Assembly: GCF_035046485.1 (NCBI RefSeq)
Contig: NC_085137.1
Coordinates: 340,990,505 to 341,054,504, forward strand
Source of the DNA: Aedes albopictus
Lineage: Eukaryota; Arthropoda; Insecta; Diptera; Culicidae
Direction of reading: 5' to 3'
DNA: 64,000 bases
Below, one piece after another: positions 1 to 11,389 of this stretch (positions are counted from its first letter, which is position 1; every line of letters starts with the position of its first letter). The notes beneath the pieces are model-generated. The model made no database searches. It saw nothing but the letters and a program-made list of their open reading frames with translations, and was not told where the DNA came from. The translations under genes were made by a program, and so were the position numbers.

Positions 1-1219
1 AAAAGATAAACAACGAACATTTTGAACGAGCTTCAGACGTCAATTGGTTGGTTCCCCAAGGTTCCATGTTCGCGTGGGTGATTCTGTGGATGCAATTTGT
101 TGAAGTCAGTAACGATGAATTTCTTTATGTAGGTATGGTTTTCTCTTTATAGACTGGGCATATCCAGGTCACGATGCGGCTTAGGACACGCAGGACAGCA
201 CATATAACGTTAAAACCAACCCAAGTTACACAGGGGATTTTTTCCGCGACGGTTTCTTTTAGGGATATTTCTACCAAAGTCTTTGTTTCTACAGCATCAA
301 GTTGTACGTGGAACCAGTTCCAACCGCGTTACTTTCCGACGCGTCTTTTCAAGCTATAATGCATCCAGAACAAGTGCTAGGCATTGCGGAAACCTACAAT
401 TGTTCCTAAAACATACCATTCGAAGCCCGTAACGGCCCTGACCTATTCCTGATTTGGCAATTGTAGCGCGAATAGCCAGTAAACTTTTTCGAATAAAAAT
501 GCGACGCAGGTCTCCCTAACCCCAATCATGGTACAGCCAAGGGTACGGCCTAAAGCAAGCCTTAGTCAAGGCGTAAGTCATAATGCAGTCAATGAATAGA
601 AAAATTGTCAGTTTTCAATCGTTGTCCGTTCTGGCGGCCCTTGCGGTCCGGAATTAGTCCGCGTCTCACCCTATGCATTGACCGTTAAAACCTAAGGTAA
701 TTTACAAGCACACAAAATGAAAGATGAATTCAAACACTTTTTCAATGTATGATTGAGCTACGAGATTGGTAGATATGAACTACATCAATCAACGAACCGC
801 CACTCTCTCGAATGACATTAATGGGGAAGTGAAAAATCAATGCTACCTAGATTATTCTCGTTCAAATGCTTCGATTTCCCGCCGCAGGTAGGCGCTCTTG
901 TTGGATGAATCTGTTCGCCGATCGATAGTATGGGAAATTCAAGAGTTGGATATCTTGTACTTAAAAATCTTTGCCCATGCTCTGAAATGCAATACCTGCG
1001 TTATTATCACTCAGCACCCATCATTTACGCTATGCAACTCAATACTTGAAAACAACAATCCACAATGCCTCCGCTGGACTTTGGCCTGCCCAGTCGCAAT
1101 GTTCCATAAGCAATCTAACATCAAGGACCTTCCCCACCTTCTATTGGACGAACTTGCACATTGTGGAAAGCTCATTGATATATCACATCCAGGAAGTCTC
1201 GAATACCTTACGATCGAGA
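1..1219. other. Unassigned non-coding sequence
   Basis: I see no gene here. A 117-codon open stretch (898-1251, plus) opens with TTG and shows no motif. It overlaps a better-supported tRNA-like SINE relic, so I do not call it coding. Confidence 0.4.
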
Positions 1220-1276
1220 CGGGAATCCAACTCAGCTTCTCTGGGTTATAAATTGCAAGCCTTATCCATTAGACCA
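1220..1276 (-). mobile_element. tRNA-like SINE relic
   Basis: Read on the minus strand, 1276-1260 resembles a Pol III A box (TGGTCTAATGGATAAGG). At 1233-1220 there is a B-box-like GAGTTGGATTCCCG at about tRNA spacing. The head looks tRNA-derived but the boundaries are not visible. It is not an intact tRNA gene, because the acceptor stem does not pair. Confidence 0.3.
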
Positions 1277-1530
1277 GTGTTGCTCAAACTGCGACCCGCA
1301 GCTTAGACGCTAAATCAGGCCGAACATTTCAATAGGTCCTATCTGCATTTGAGAGGCTCTCTTTGGTTTCCCTCTCTTTCGTTAATATCTCAGCTGTTCA
1401 TTTGAATTATGATTATCTCCTTGCATAGAACGATGGTCAAATCAATCGTCTTTTGATTTGTACTGCAAAAGTAGTGGAAAAGTTTACCATTACATTGCAA
1501 TAATTGAAAGAGAAAGCGAATAAAGAGAGC

Positions 1531-2084
1531 CTCTCATGCCTACTCTTCAACATCGCTCTGGAAGGTGTGATGTGACGAGCCGGGCTCAACAGCCGGGGAA
1601 CGATTTTCACAAAATCCGGACAATTTGTGTGCTTTGCGGACGACATGGACATTATTGCCAGAACATTTGGAACGGTGGCAGAGCTGTACACCCGCCTGAA
1701 ACGCGAAGCAGCAAAGGTCGGACTGGTGGTGAATGCTTAAAAAACAAAGTACATGGTAGGCGGAACCGAAAACGACCGGATCCGTCTGGGTAGTAATGTT
1801 ACGATAGACGGGGATACTTTCGAGGTGGTGGAGGAATTCGTCTACCTCAGATCCTTACTGACGGCTAACAACAACGTGAGCCGTGAAATTCGGAGGCGCA
1901 TCATCAGCGGAAGTCGGGCCTACTACGGGCTCCAGAAGAAACTGCGGTCGAAAAAGATTCACCCACGCACCAAATGCACCATGTACAAAACGCTAATAAG
2001 ACCGGTAATCCTCTACGGGCACGAGACATGGACCATGCTCGAGGAGGACCTGCAAGCACTCGGAGTTTTCGAGCGACGCGTGCT
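1531..2084 (+). pseudogene. RTE-like retrotransposon RT fragment, truncated at both ends
   Basis: This is a fragment of a reverse transcriptase. Read across frameshifts it gives FADDMDIIARTFG (the catalytic F/Y-A-D-D box), then an ASKTKYM block. Next comes FEVVEEFVYLRSLLTANNNV and a thumb region with RTKCTMYKTLIRPVILYGHE. All are typical of mosquito RTE/JAM1-like elements. It is nearly the same sequence as the second copy at 53447-53850, so both belong to one subfamily. The ORF is broken by a frameshift after the catalytic box and by a stop near 1740. Similarity ends abruptly near 2084, inside the FERRVL motif. The 5' edge at 1531 abuts a sequence that pairs with 1350-1375 (GAGAGGCTCTC against GAGAGCCTCTC). 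Confidence 0.75.
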
Positions 2085-2519
2085 AAGTGTAGGGTCCACT
2101 TCCGGAAGTAACTCTCGCAACGGCAAACTCCAGCTCTCCAGTTCAGTAGCTTTCTCCGGTCGTTCGGATTCACCAGACTTCCCACAGGTTCGCTGTCCGT
2201 CGTCCGCCGACGCTCTACTTTTATCGCAACTGTCACTCTACACGCTCATTCGTAACTGCTCAATTCGCACCATCTACACACTCAATGTAAACATAGAGAG
2301 TGCATGCCAGTATAAACCCTACAGGGTCCAATGGACCCCAGGTATCCCTTTTAGGGTTAAGGATGCCAATAAAAATATTGGGTTGGACTTGAGAATCCGA
2401 GAGCCTTTTTGAAAAACTGGGCAGGCCTAATAAGCATCCACATGAGCTCGTACTGTAGCTGCTGTCTATAAAAGTAACAGGTTGTATCTTTGATAATTAG
2501 CTGGCCGTTAGTTTTTAAT
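2085..2519. other. Unassigned non-coding sequence
   Basis: No recognisable gene. The reading frame of the upstream RT fragment runs on to 2412 but loses all RT similarity after about 2084. Confidence 0.4.
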
Positions 2520-3470
2520 TTCAGGGGTGTTCCTGTTCCAGGGATGCTCCTGCGAGTTTAATGGGTGTTCCAGGCAATTTCAGGGGCATTCCAGGAGTTT
2601 TCAAGGAAATTTTAGAGGCGTCATACGGTGTTTGTGGCTGTTTCTGGAGGTTCCAGAAAGTTTTATGGACGTTTTAGGGGTATTCCAGGGAGTTGCAGGG
2701 TCGTTCAAGAGGAGATTCCAGGGGGTTGCAGAAGCGTTCCAGGAAATCTCAGAAGGTTTTAGGCAAAAAGTGTGACGTAGGGAGGGAGGAGGAGGTTTAA
2801 AACGGACAATTTTTGCGTGGCGTAATTTATGGACGCTCTCTTAAAGTTTATTTCAGATGTCAGAAGCGCCCTAGGAGTTTTTGGGGATTTCAGAGGCGTT
2901 CCAGGAGATTTCAGGTGGTTTCATGGGTGTTAAAAGGGTTTTAGGGATGGCAGTGACGTTCGAGAAGATTTAAGAGGTGTTACAAGGGGTTTTAGGCGGT
3001 TTCAGGGACATTGCAGATGATTTCAGGGGCGTTATGCGGTGTTTCAGGTGGTTTTAGGGGCTTTCTGATGGCTTCAGGGGTATGCAGGGTGTTTCAGGGA
3101 ATTGCAGGTGCACTTAAGGAGAGTCATCATGGAGTTTCACGGAGTTGCAAAGGCTTCCAGGGTATTGAGGGGTAATACAGGGTGTTTGAAGTTCCGGAAG
3201 CGTTTTGGGAGATTTCAGGATGTTGCAGGGACGTTCCAGGATATTGCAGATAGTAGCAAGGGCGTGTTAGGGGTCTTGAGGGGCTTCAGAAACGCTTTTG
3301 GAGATTTCAGGGGCGGTCCGAGCGTTTCCAGGCGGTTTAGAAGGCGTTTCATGAGGTTCAAAAAGTGTTCTTGACGTTTCAGAGAGGTTGGTTTTTGGAA
3401 TTTCTGAGGCGTTTAAGGGGTATTCCAAGGGTTTTCAGAAGAATTCACTCGGGAATTTTGAAACCATATG
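2520..3470 (+). repeat. Degenerate tandem array, sense orientation
   Basis: Dozens of diverged copies of a short unit (GTTCCAGGAGATTTCAGG and variants) follow one another with variable spacing. The short open frames inside, such as 2527-2775 and 3102-3374, encode only the repeat (repeated FQG and FRG motifs). I do not regard them as genes. Confidence 0.8.
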
Positions 3471-4020
3471 AATGGAAAACTTTTGAATAGCTTTTACACC
3501 TTACAACCTTGGAACTTCCTTGAGAACATCCTACAACCTCCGGAAACACCTTCTGAATCACCGTGATTTACCACCAGAAGCGCTTTGAAATGCTTCGAAA
3601 CTACTCTGAAAACCTCTTGAAACTCCCTTGAAAGCCTGATAAAATACCCTTTACCACCTACAACGTCTTTTAACTCTTGAAATTGAAACTCTTTGAAACT
3701 CTTCAGAAAACCCCCTGAAGCGTTTTTGAAAGCTCCCTACATCCCCCCTCAATCCAACGGAAACCACTTCGGAACCACCCTTAGGGGGCATCCATAAAGT
3801 ACGTCACGCTTAGAGGGGGGAGGGGGGTTCTGAGAAGTGTGACAAGTAATGTATTAGGTATAGGAAAAACCCGTACGAAGGGGGGAGGGGGGGTTGGAAG
3901 TTCCCATTTTTAGCGTGACGTACTAAATGGATGCCCCCTTATATCTCCTGAAAAGCCTTGATACGTCCCTGAAACCTCCCATGGAAACTCCCTGGAACCG
4001 CTAGGAACCCCCAAAACCCG
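3471..4020 (-). repeat. Degenerate tandem array, inverted orientation
   Basis: The same short unit continues here but in reverse complement (CTTGAAACTCCCTTGAAAGC and variants). With 2520-3470 this makes a large imperfect inverted repeat with a switch point near 3470. A MITE at 3784-3938 interrupts it. Confidence 0.65.
3784..3938. mobile_element. 155-bp MITE, GGGGGCATCCATAAA ends, TTA duplication
   Basis: Inverted termini GGGGGCATCCATAAAGTACG and CGTACTAAATGGATGCCCCC are flanked by TTA on both sides (3781-3783, 3939-3941). The interior is G-rich. A 3-bp TTA duplication suggests a PIF/Harbinger-type source, by inference. Related ends occur near 2780-2860, 9340-9400 and 34940-34985. Confidence 0.75.
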
Positions 4021-4974
4021 AGATTCAGAAGGGTTGACAAATATGTCAAATTTGTAACAGAAAATTTGAAATTTCGACTAGGGTACGAGCATCGGTTTTG
4101 GCCAGTCTAAGGGAAATCATAAAAGATTAATTTATAAACTAATGAAAGCTACCAAAATGTCAAATGAATGGATTTAATATATATTTTGGAGGAAAAATGC
4201 AGACATTAAGATAGTACAGTGTTAGCGTTGGCCATATTCTCAACTTTGGTTTCAATTTTTACCAATCACGTGTATATCTTATGGGGGTGGCCATCTACCA
4301 TTTTTTAAAAATAAAAATCTATGGCTTTCACAGCTGTAATTATCATATTATTTTAGGACCTGCTCGTTAAAAATAATGATGATGCTTCTACCCAACCGGA
4401 GTACAGTGCCAACAATTAGACGATGGCCACCAATGCGTAAGTAAACCAAAAATGGCAACTGCCTTCATAACGCACGAACCCCACCAACCGTTGTCAAATC
4501 GGTTTTAAAATGACAACCTATCTTCCTGGTGAACAACGGAAGCAACCAGACCCAACCGTTGCGTTGCTATCGCGGTTGATATCACTTTCTTCATTATTTC
4601 AATCTGAATACAAACAAAAACAAGACAGCTTTCTTTGATAATTTTTGAAACTGTTGTTCTCTCATGCTTTTGAGATTGCGTTTGTCACAAATTGGAAACA
4701 TATTAAGCTTTAGCTTAATGTCATGCGAGGTTTGATGTGTCGAACGATTCGATTGTCGGAACGAACCAAAGAATGGTGAATTTCTAAACCTGAATATACG
4801 AAAACTTCCTTGAAATTTTGGAACGTGCAAATGACTTCGGTAATCCTCAATCCCCGAGTGGAATAAACAAAAAATAGGTGACATTCAATCAATAAATGTT
4901 TCAGTTAATTTACTGACTGCATGGCACCAATCAACAGTCATCCGCAAATTACTGCTTCTACAAAAGACATTCAG
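4021..4974. other. Unassigned non-coding sequence
   Basis: AT-rich DNA without gene signals. The two overlapping minus-strand open frames at 4594-4892 have no recognisable motif. Confidence 0.4.
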
Positions 4975-5770
4975 CAATTCTTTTAGGGATTTCTCCAGGA
5001 ACTCCTTGGCCAATTTCTCCAGGTGTTCCTTGAGGTTCCTTGAGATTCTTCCACTAATTTCTTCAGGGCATCTTTTAGGAGCACATTCTTGGATTACAAT
5101 AGGAGTGTCTTCCGAGAATCCTCCAGAAGTTCCCTCAGAAATTTCCTAGTCATTTCACCAGGAAAACTTCAACCGTCCGTTTAGATCCATCCGTCAGAAG
5201 TTCTGTCTGGGTACCTCCTGAAGATCATTCAAGGATTTTTCTTAAAATTTCGTTAGGGATTCATTCGGAAAAACTTCGAGGTTTTTTTTCGGAAAATCCT
5301 CAAGAAATTCCTTACAGAAATCCTTCCGAGATTCCCCCGGGCATGTCTTTTGTATTTCCTCTGAAATTTCATTCCGGATTTTCCCGGGAATTCCTTCCGA
5401 GATTGCCCCGTGAATTTCTTCCCGGATTGCCCCGGCAATTCTTTCTGGAATTCCCCGGCATTTCGGGAATTCCTCGTGAAATTTCCCGGAAATTTCTTCC
5501 AAGATTGCCCTGGGTATTTCTTTGGGGATTCTCCCGGCAGTCCCTTCAGAGATATGTTTTGAAAGCATTCAGGGATTTCTCCAGAAATTCTTTCAGGGAT
5601 TCATCAATGAGTTCATACAAGGATTTCTCGAGGAGTTACTTCAACGAGTTCTATCTTAGATTCTTTCAGGTGTTTCTTCAGAGATTCCTTCAAGGATTCT
5701 TCCAGGAATTCCAACAGAGATTCCTCAAAGAATTTGTTCAGGGGTTACTCTAGAAATTTCTCCAAGGATT
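4975..5770. repeat. Degenerate TTCCAGGAATTC-like tandem array
   Basis: Diverged copies of a unit of roughly 24-30 bp (for example TTCCTTCAGAGATTC and TTCCAGGAATTCC). Because the unit avoids stops, both strands stay open: 108 codons on minus at 5242-5568 and 136 codons on plus at 5343-5753. The conceptual products are simple repeats of FPREF/LPREF or IPREI type and are not credible genes. Confidence 0.8.
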
Positions 5771-5801
5771 ATAAATTTTAACGAAACCTTTTGATGAATT
5801 A

Positions 5802-5992
5802 CAGTCAGGTCTTTTTTAACGCGGTTTTGATTTTAAAGGGCCCCGTAAATGAGATCTCCATACAAAAAAAATCATCGTCTTATTTTTGCATGATTCGTCG
5901 AGAAATGGTGAGACTTTTTTATGCGGTTTTTTGAAATTTGAACTGAGTTTTTTTACGCGGTACGTATCCCCCGCGTAAAAAAACCCTGACTG
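5802..5992. mobile_element. 191-bp Tc1/mariner-type MITE, TA duplication
   Basis: Termini CAGTCAGG...AACGCGG and CCGCGTAAAAA...CCTGACTG form an inverted repeat flanked by TA on both sides (5800-5801, 5993-5994). A TA duplication and CAGT ends fit the Tc1/mariner superfamily. There is no coding capacity. Confidence 0.8.
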
Positions 5993-5994
5993 TA

Positions 5995-6992
5995 ATTATC
6001 AACATTCTAGAACTTTTACATTGAATATGATAATATGAGGTGCAAAAAATGATGTCATTTATTTACTTCTCTGTATTTTGTTCACGATATGAAGTACTAC
6101 TGCCAACCGCCGGTAGTATTTTACCAACGTTGATGTGAACGCACGGTGCGTATCAGAAATAAAACCGATTTGCACACCTCTACTACTCACCGACTTACTA
6201 CGCACTGGTGGGGATAGTCTTAGCGAGAATCGGTCAACGTTAGAATGGACTAGCTTAAAAATGTGTACAACATTCGGGTTCCATAATTCTAGTACAAATT
6301 TTTGAGGATTTCTTAGAACTAGAATTTAGGAGATTAAAATTGAATGGAAAGAGAAGAAACGACTGGATGTGTACGTTCATTCATACACGGAAAAACAAAT
6401 GTAAACAAAAATTCCAGAACTGACTGACTGTTCAATAATTGGCGAATTACTCTAGATGATATTTGAGCCGATCCACTTTGGTGTACAGGCACCCGTTACC
6501 CACTAACTAATGTCAAATTCTAAACATAGATTACGAAGATAGCTCACACTCTTAACGTACTAAGGAGTGTATCGTAAAGTAGTTGAAAATGTTTAAAATA
6601 GCCTCAAAAATAGAAAATACAACTTTTGAGTAATTTTATTTTTAGAGATACTGTATAAATCCTTGAAAAAAGAAATGGCTCTTATGATTTTTTAAAAATG
6701 TTCTTTTAACTTTTTAAATTTTTGCACACCTTCTAAAAAATTGAAATTGCGAAAAAAGTTCGATAATGTTCGAAAATTGTTAACTTTTTTGTGCAAATAT
6801 AATAAGCTCCAGAATCCTCAAAATATAGGCAAATTATTTTTTTAAGAAAAATCTCCACTGCATTTAAGCGCAATTTTTAAAAATGGAAAAAGGCCATTTT
6901 TGAGGAACCCCTTTTTTCTATGCTCCTCCAAGTCATGTTTACGCAAATAAAAAATACATAAAATTAAAAATTCGCATTTTTCAAATAGGGTA
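5995..6992. other. Unassigned AT-rich sequence
   Basis: No gene, hairpin or repeat that I can support. Confidence 0.4.
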
Positions 6993-7207
6993 CCGTAAAC
7001 CGGGGTCAAATTGATCTCCGGGTCGAAATTGATCAGACGTTTTTCAGTTATTTAAAGCATAATCTATATAGTTTCCTTCCAAGTATCGTGATGTAGGAAT
7101 CCTATACTAAACGATACATATAAGGAAACTATTTAAAACATGCTTTATCCAACAGAAAAACGCCTGATCAATTTCAACCCGGAGATCAATTTGACCCCGG
7201 TTTACGG
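6993..7207. mobile_element. 215-bp MITE, CCGTAAACCGGGG ends, TA duplication
   Basis: Inverted termini CCGTAAACCGGGGTCAAATT and AATTTGACCCCGGTTTACGG are flanked by TA (6991-6992, 7208-7209). Further pairing continues inward (GATCTCCGGGT with ACCCGGAGATC, and GTTTCCTT with AAGGAAAC), so the element folds back nearly completely. TA flanks suggest a Tc1/mariner-type non-autonomous element. Confidence 0.8.
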
Positions 7208-8306
7208 TATGTTTTTTAATTTATGGACGAGTAAGTTAAAGCAAAAAATTGAATTTTATAACCTTTTAAGATATTAAAAGCAGAACTTCAAAGTTTGACC
7301 AAAAAATATACGTTTTTTGGAGTGGACCATTTTGTAGATATAGGAGATTTTTTCTATCGAAAATATGAATTTTGAAAGTCGGTGTTGAATGATATGTTAT
7401 GTGTACATAACTGTTAATAAGCATGAACATTTTCCAGATTTTTTATCGTACAAATTTTACTCGCTACAGATTTTTGAAATGTTGAAAAATCTTAACAAAA
7501 TTGCATTTTGTGCAGATTTTTATTTTGTGAGGTGCATTCATTTAACTATATTTTCAATAATATTAAACATTTTCCAATTTTTTCCAAGGTATTCTAAACT
7601 TAACTATATTGTGAAGATTTCATAGAAGATCCGAAATGAAAAGACCAACCCAGCTTCGAGACAGAGCATTCTGAACATTTTCAACTACTTTCCGATACAC
7701 TCCTTATTGTCAGAAAGCCAGGGATTGCAGTTTTCGGATCATTTATGACAACGCCATGGAAACCATTTTAGTCTTTCCAGTTCATCTTCTGATCTGATTT
7801 TCCACTCAAACAATCGTTTCCAGCCAAGAGTAGACAATATTCATAAAATCAAAAATCGATAATCGACCGAACATTATCGGGAGGAGACACTTGAAACGAT
7901 TCACTGGCAATCGTATCCCTCGTGCAACCCAAAGTGCCCGGGAGTTGAAAATCTCGGCAACGGAAAACCATGGGCTAATCTGGTGGAAAATTTTGCTTCT
8001 ACTACTCCCTGGAGCAACAAAGGACTCATTGAGAGTGTGGACTGTGTTTGTTTTTCGATATTCTCCCCGTATATGTTCACTAGCCTTCGAAAAAAAAATG
8101 TGGAATGGGCACCAGGCGCACCGTTAAACTTGCAGCAGCAACAAAAAAATAGATAATTTCCACTCAAATGTGCTGCCGCCTCCGCTGACTGCCGGACGGT
8201 CGATAAGCAATTTCGAAACTTAAGTGCCCCTAACTGATGGTTGTCGTTGGAGATGTGAAACACCGATAAAGTTTTGGCACCACCGCACGTGTAAGGGTCA
8301 TTGAAA
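7208..8306. other. Unassigned sequence
   Basis: No supported gene. Open frames of 78 codons (plus, 7891) and 120 codons (minus, 7901-8263) overlap each other on opposite strands and carry no motif. Confidence 0.35.
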
Positions 8307-8492
8307 ATGTATATGATACTTGCTATATTTTTAACGTGTAATGTTCGAGTATCTTTCTCCCGATGCGATGGGTCAACAAAGGCTATCGTATTTCAAGATT
8401 ATCAGATGAATTGTGGCAGAACACCGTGGCACAATGGCAATAAATTTGTTGTGCACAAAGGAAATATAAGGACAGCAACAGCCGCGTTTTGA
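8307..8492 (+). CDS. Possible small secreted peptide, doubtful
   Basis: From the first ATG at 8307 a 61-codon frame runs to a stop at 8490-8492. The first 18 or so residues (MYMILAIFLTCNVRVSFS) look like a signal peptide followed by a short hydrophilic tail with two cysteines. I do not recognise it. There is no TATA box, splice site or polyadenylation signal that I can tie to it, and the surroundings are repeat-rich. It could be a chance ORF or a decayed exon. Confidence 0.15.
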   Translation: MYMILAIFLTCNVRVSFSRCDGSTKAIVFQDYQMNCGRTPWHNGNKFVVHKGNIRTATAAF

Positions 8493-9458
8493 GGCGGCGT
8501 AGTGTATGTAAATGAAATTAAGTTTCTTTGTTGGTTGGTTAATTTTTTTTTACAGAAAATTCTGGTAGCTGAACAACTGCCTTAGTAAAGGGTATTTTTT
8601 TTATTATCGTACAAATTGGGCAATTTTCTTCCACAGGCAGGGCTCATGTATAAATGAATAAAATAAAATTCAGAAAAAATCAGGGTCGCCAATTTTCCCG
8701 GAAAACTCAGGTGATTTTTTTTTGTTTTCCCCTGACACTACTTACTTTGAAAAATCATAACTCTTGAACGAAGCATCGTAGAAACAAAGTTTTTTTTTTC
8801 GGAAATGGAAGCGAATTTTCTAAAAAATCCAAAAAAATATGAATTGGACAACGTTTACCACAAAATTTTTCACGGTTGAGAAAATTTATAAGGAAAAGCC
8901 AGAAAAACTACGCCAGAAGTTTTCCAAAAAAAATTTGGAGAAGGTTATTTCATATGCTTCATTTGGTGAAGTTTTTGGAATGCACTTTTGAGTTATGGTC
9001 AATTTTATTAAAAAATGTTCAAATGTACCATTTAAGCTTAAGAAACTCTTCCATAGATTATTACAGAAATTTATTTGGTGAATCTTTCAGATTACCATCC
9101 ATGGATTCCACAGCATTTAATTTTTAGAAAATGAAGAGTCCAGAATTATTTCAGGAATTGCTCAGAAATACTTTGTCCTCAGTTCATCCATAAATTTTCC
9201 AAAGAATTTTTATGAAGAAGCTCCTGAAATAATTTATTTATAAGAAATCCATAAATTAAGTCATGAAACAAATGTCCATTTTTAACCCCCGTCTCCCCTA
9301 AGGCACATTATTTTTATAGGACCAGAAAAAATCACACTTTTTGGAGCCTTTCCCTCCTCAAAGCGTGGCGTAACTTATGGACGTTTCCCCTTCAAAAATA
9401 ACTCCAGGAATTATGTTTACATAGTAATTCCAGGGTTCTTTCAGGACCTCCTCCATCG

Positions 9459-11378
9459 CACTAAGGGCCCGAATCGCAATCTAGCGGAACAAAATTAATT
9501 ACTCCAAAACTATGCATTTCCGGCACATGGTGTCTTCGACAAAGTTGCTTGACATCAGCAGGGGCATCTATTGCTAAGAACGTAGTAGTTCATAACTCGT
9601 CCGCATAGGTGGCGCCACCATCTAACTTCTTTGTTTTACGTCCTAGAGACTTGGCGTCTTCGGCAAAGTTGTTCATTTTGGCAAAATAAACAACTCTTTC
9701 TCAGACTTCAAAATTCCGAGTTATTTCAAAAATAAAAAAAAAACAATCAATGAAAAAACAGTTTTTAAGCTTATTTTGGTATTTTTACTAGAAACCATGT
9801 GAGTTTAATTTTTTTTCCTAATGCAAATGTGTCAAACCAAACATATTGTATGGAAATATGTTCAATATTATCATTAAAAATAAAAAATAAAAATACAAAT
9901 TCGAAAAAAAAGTCTTAATTTCAAGCCTTAATATCTCTCAAAGCGCAAAAAATCGCAACTTCAAATTTTCAGCAAATACGAAGCAATACTAGGTGAACAT
10001 ACTGTCGTCAACAATTTGGAGAGGTATTTTTTGGTGTTTTTGAGATAATAGCTTTGTAGTAACACCATTATTATAAGTAGTGCCAGCGTCACTTTTTACT
10101 GTTACACATTAGAGAGTTAATGTCTTCGAGAAAGTTATTCATTTTGACTAAATAAACAACTATTTCTTAGACGTCAAAATTCCACGGCCTACTGTTTTCG
10201 AATTATTGTATATAAACTAGATTTTATTGATAAAAATTGTCAATAAAACACATTTTGATGCAATAGTGTGAACTATTGTTTATTGTTTCAATTTTTACGA
10301 TACATAGTAGGTCATGAAAATGTCAGTTTGCTATTGTCAGCATGGCTCCAGGTATCTTTTAATTTTTTGATTGTTATTTTGAAAATGTTCTAAGCTTAAC
10401 CTATTTTATCAATCATTTTAAATTTTAGAGCGCGAAATATCTTGTCGAGAGCTCGCGGATTTGTACCTGGATAGAAAGGACGTTGATCAATCTCTAGAGA
10501 TTGTGAAACTGGATCCACACGAAACTGATATTTTCATGATCATATCGTAAAAGCAAAAACAACAAAAAAAATAGTCCATACTATTGCCTCAGAATGTGTT
10601 TTATTGACATTTTTTATCAATAAAATCTAGTGTATACACAGTAACTCGAAAACAGTAGGTCGTGGAATTTTGACGTTTAAGAAATAGTTGTTTATTTAGT
10701 CAAAATGAACAACTTTCACGAAGACATAAACTCTCTAATGTGTAACAGTAAAAAGTTCCACGCTGGCACTACTTATATTTATGGTGTTACTAAAAAGCTA
10801 TTATCACAAAAACACCAAAAAATACCTTTCCAAATTTTTGACAGTATGTTGTTTCGTATTTGCTGAAAATTTGAAGTTGCGATTTTTTGCGCTTTTTGAG
10901 ATATTAAGGCATGAAATTCACACTATTATTTCAAATTTGTATTTTTATTTTTTATTTTTAATGATAATATTGAACATATTTCCATACAATGTGTTTGGTT
11001 TGACACATTTGCATTAGGAAAAAAATTAAACTCACATGGTTTCTAGTAAAAATGTCAAAATAAGCTTAAAAATTGTTTTTTCATTGAATATTTTTTTTTT
11101 TAAATTACTCGAGAACAGTAGGCTGTGGAATTTTAACGTCTGAGAAAGAGTTGTTTATTTTGCCAAAATGAACAACTTTGCCGAAGACGCCAAGGACGTA
11201 AAACAAAGAAGTTAGATGGTGGCGCCACCTATGCGGACGAGTTGCGAACTACTACGTTCTTGACAATAGATGTCCCTGCTGATATCAAGCAACTTTGTCG
11301 AAGACACCATGCGTCTGAAATGCTTCGTTTTGGAGTAATTAATTTTGTTCCGCTAGATTGCGATTCGGGCCCATAGTG
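9459..11378. mobile_element. 1920-bp Transib-like foldback element, CATCG duplication
   Basis: The two arms (about 9459-10300 and 10548-11378) are long, near-perfect reverse complements. Left end: CACTAAGGGCCCGAATCGC. Right end read inward: CACTATGGGCCCGAATCGC. The element is flanked on both sides by the 5-bp direct repeat CATCG (9454-9458 and 11379-11383). A 5-bp target duplication plus CACTATG ends is the signature known for Transib transposons, whose ends resemble the RAG recombination heptamer. I see no transposase, so this would be a non-autonomous member. The roughly 250-bp unpaired centre holds a small intron-containing ORF. The arms share blocks around TTGTTTATT(T/A)AGTCAAAATG that are also repeated within each arm. 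Confidence 0.7.
10342..10550 (+). CDS. 43-aa spliced mini-ORF in centre of foldback element
   Basis: Two exons can be joined. Exon 1 is 10342-10351 (ATGGCTCCAG) and exon 2 is 10429-10550, ending in TAA. They are separated by a 77-nt intron that starts GTATCT and ends TTTTAG, with a GCTTAAC branch-like motif and a T-rich tract. The product would be 43 residues. It starts MAPEREISCRELADLYL, has a charged middle (DRKDVDQ) and ends DIFMIIS. The start context CAGCATGG has a purine at -3 and G at +4. Exon 2 alone has a stop just upstream in frame, so splicing, or origin as part of a longer exon, is needed. The stop codon lies exactly where the right arm begins. I do not recognise the protein. It could be the C-terminal exon of a lost transposase, a captured host exon, or a genuine microprotein. 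Confidence 0.4.
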
Positions 11379-11389
11379 CATCGGTTGCT

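Noticed and set aside
898..1306. 117- and 86-codon frames
   Set aside because: Overlap in two frames, the longer opens at TTG, and part of the sequence is a tRNA-like SINE head.
5242..5753. 108- and 136-codon frames on opposite strands
   Set aside because: Both are products of the stop-free degenerate repeat; residues simply repeat the unit.
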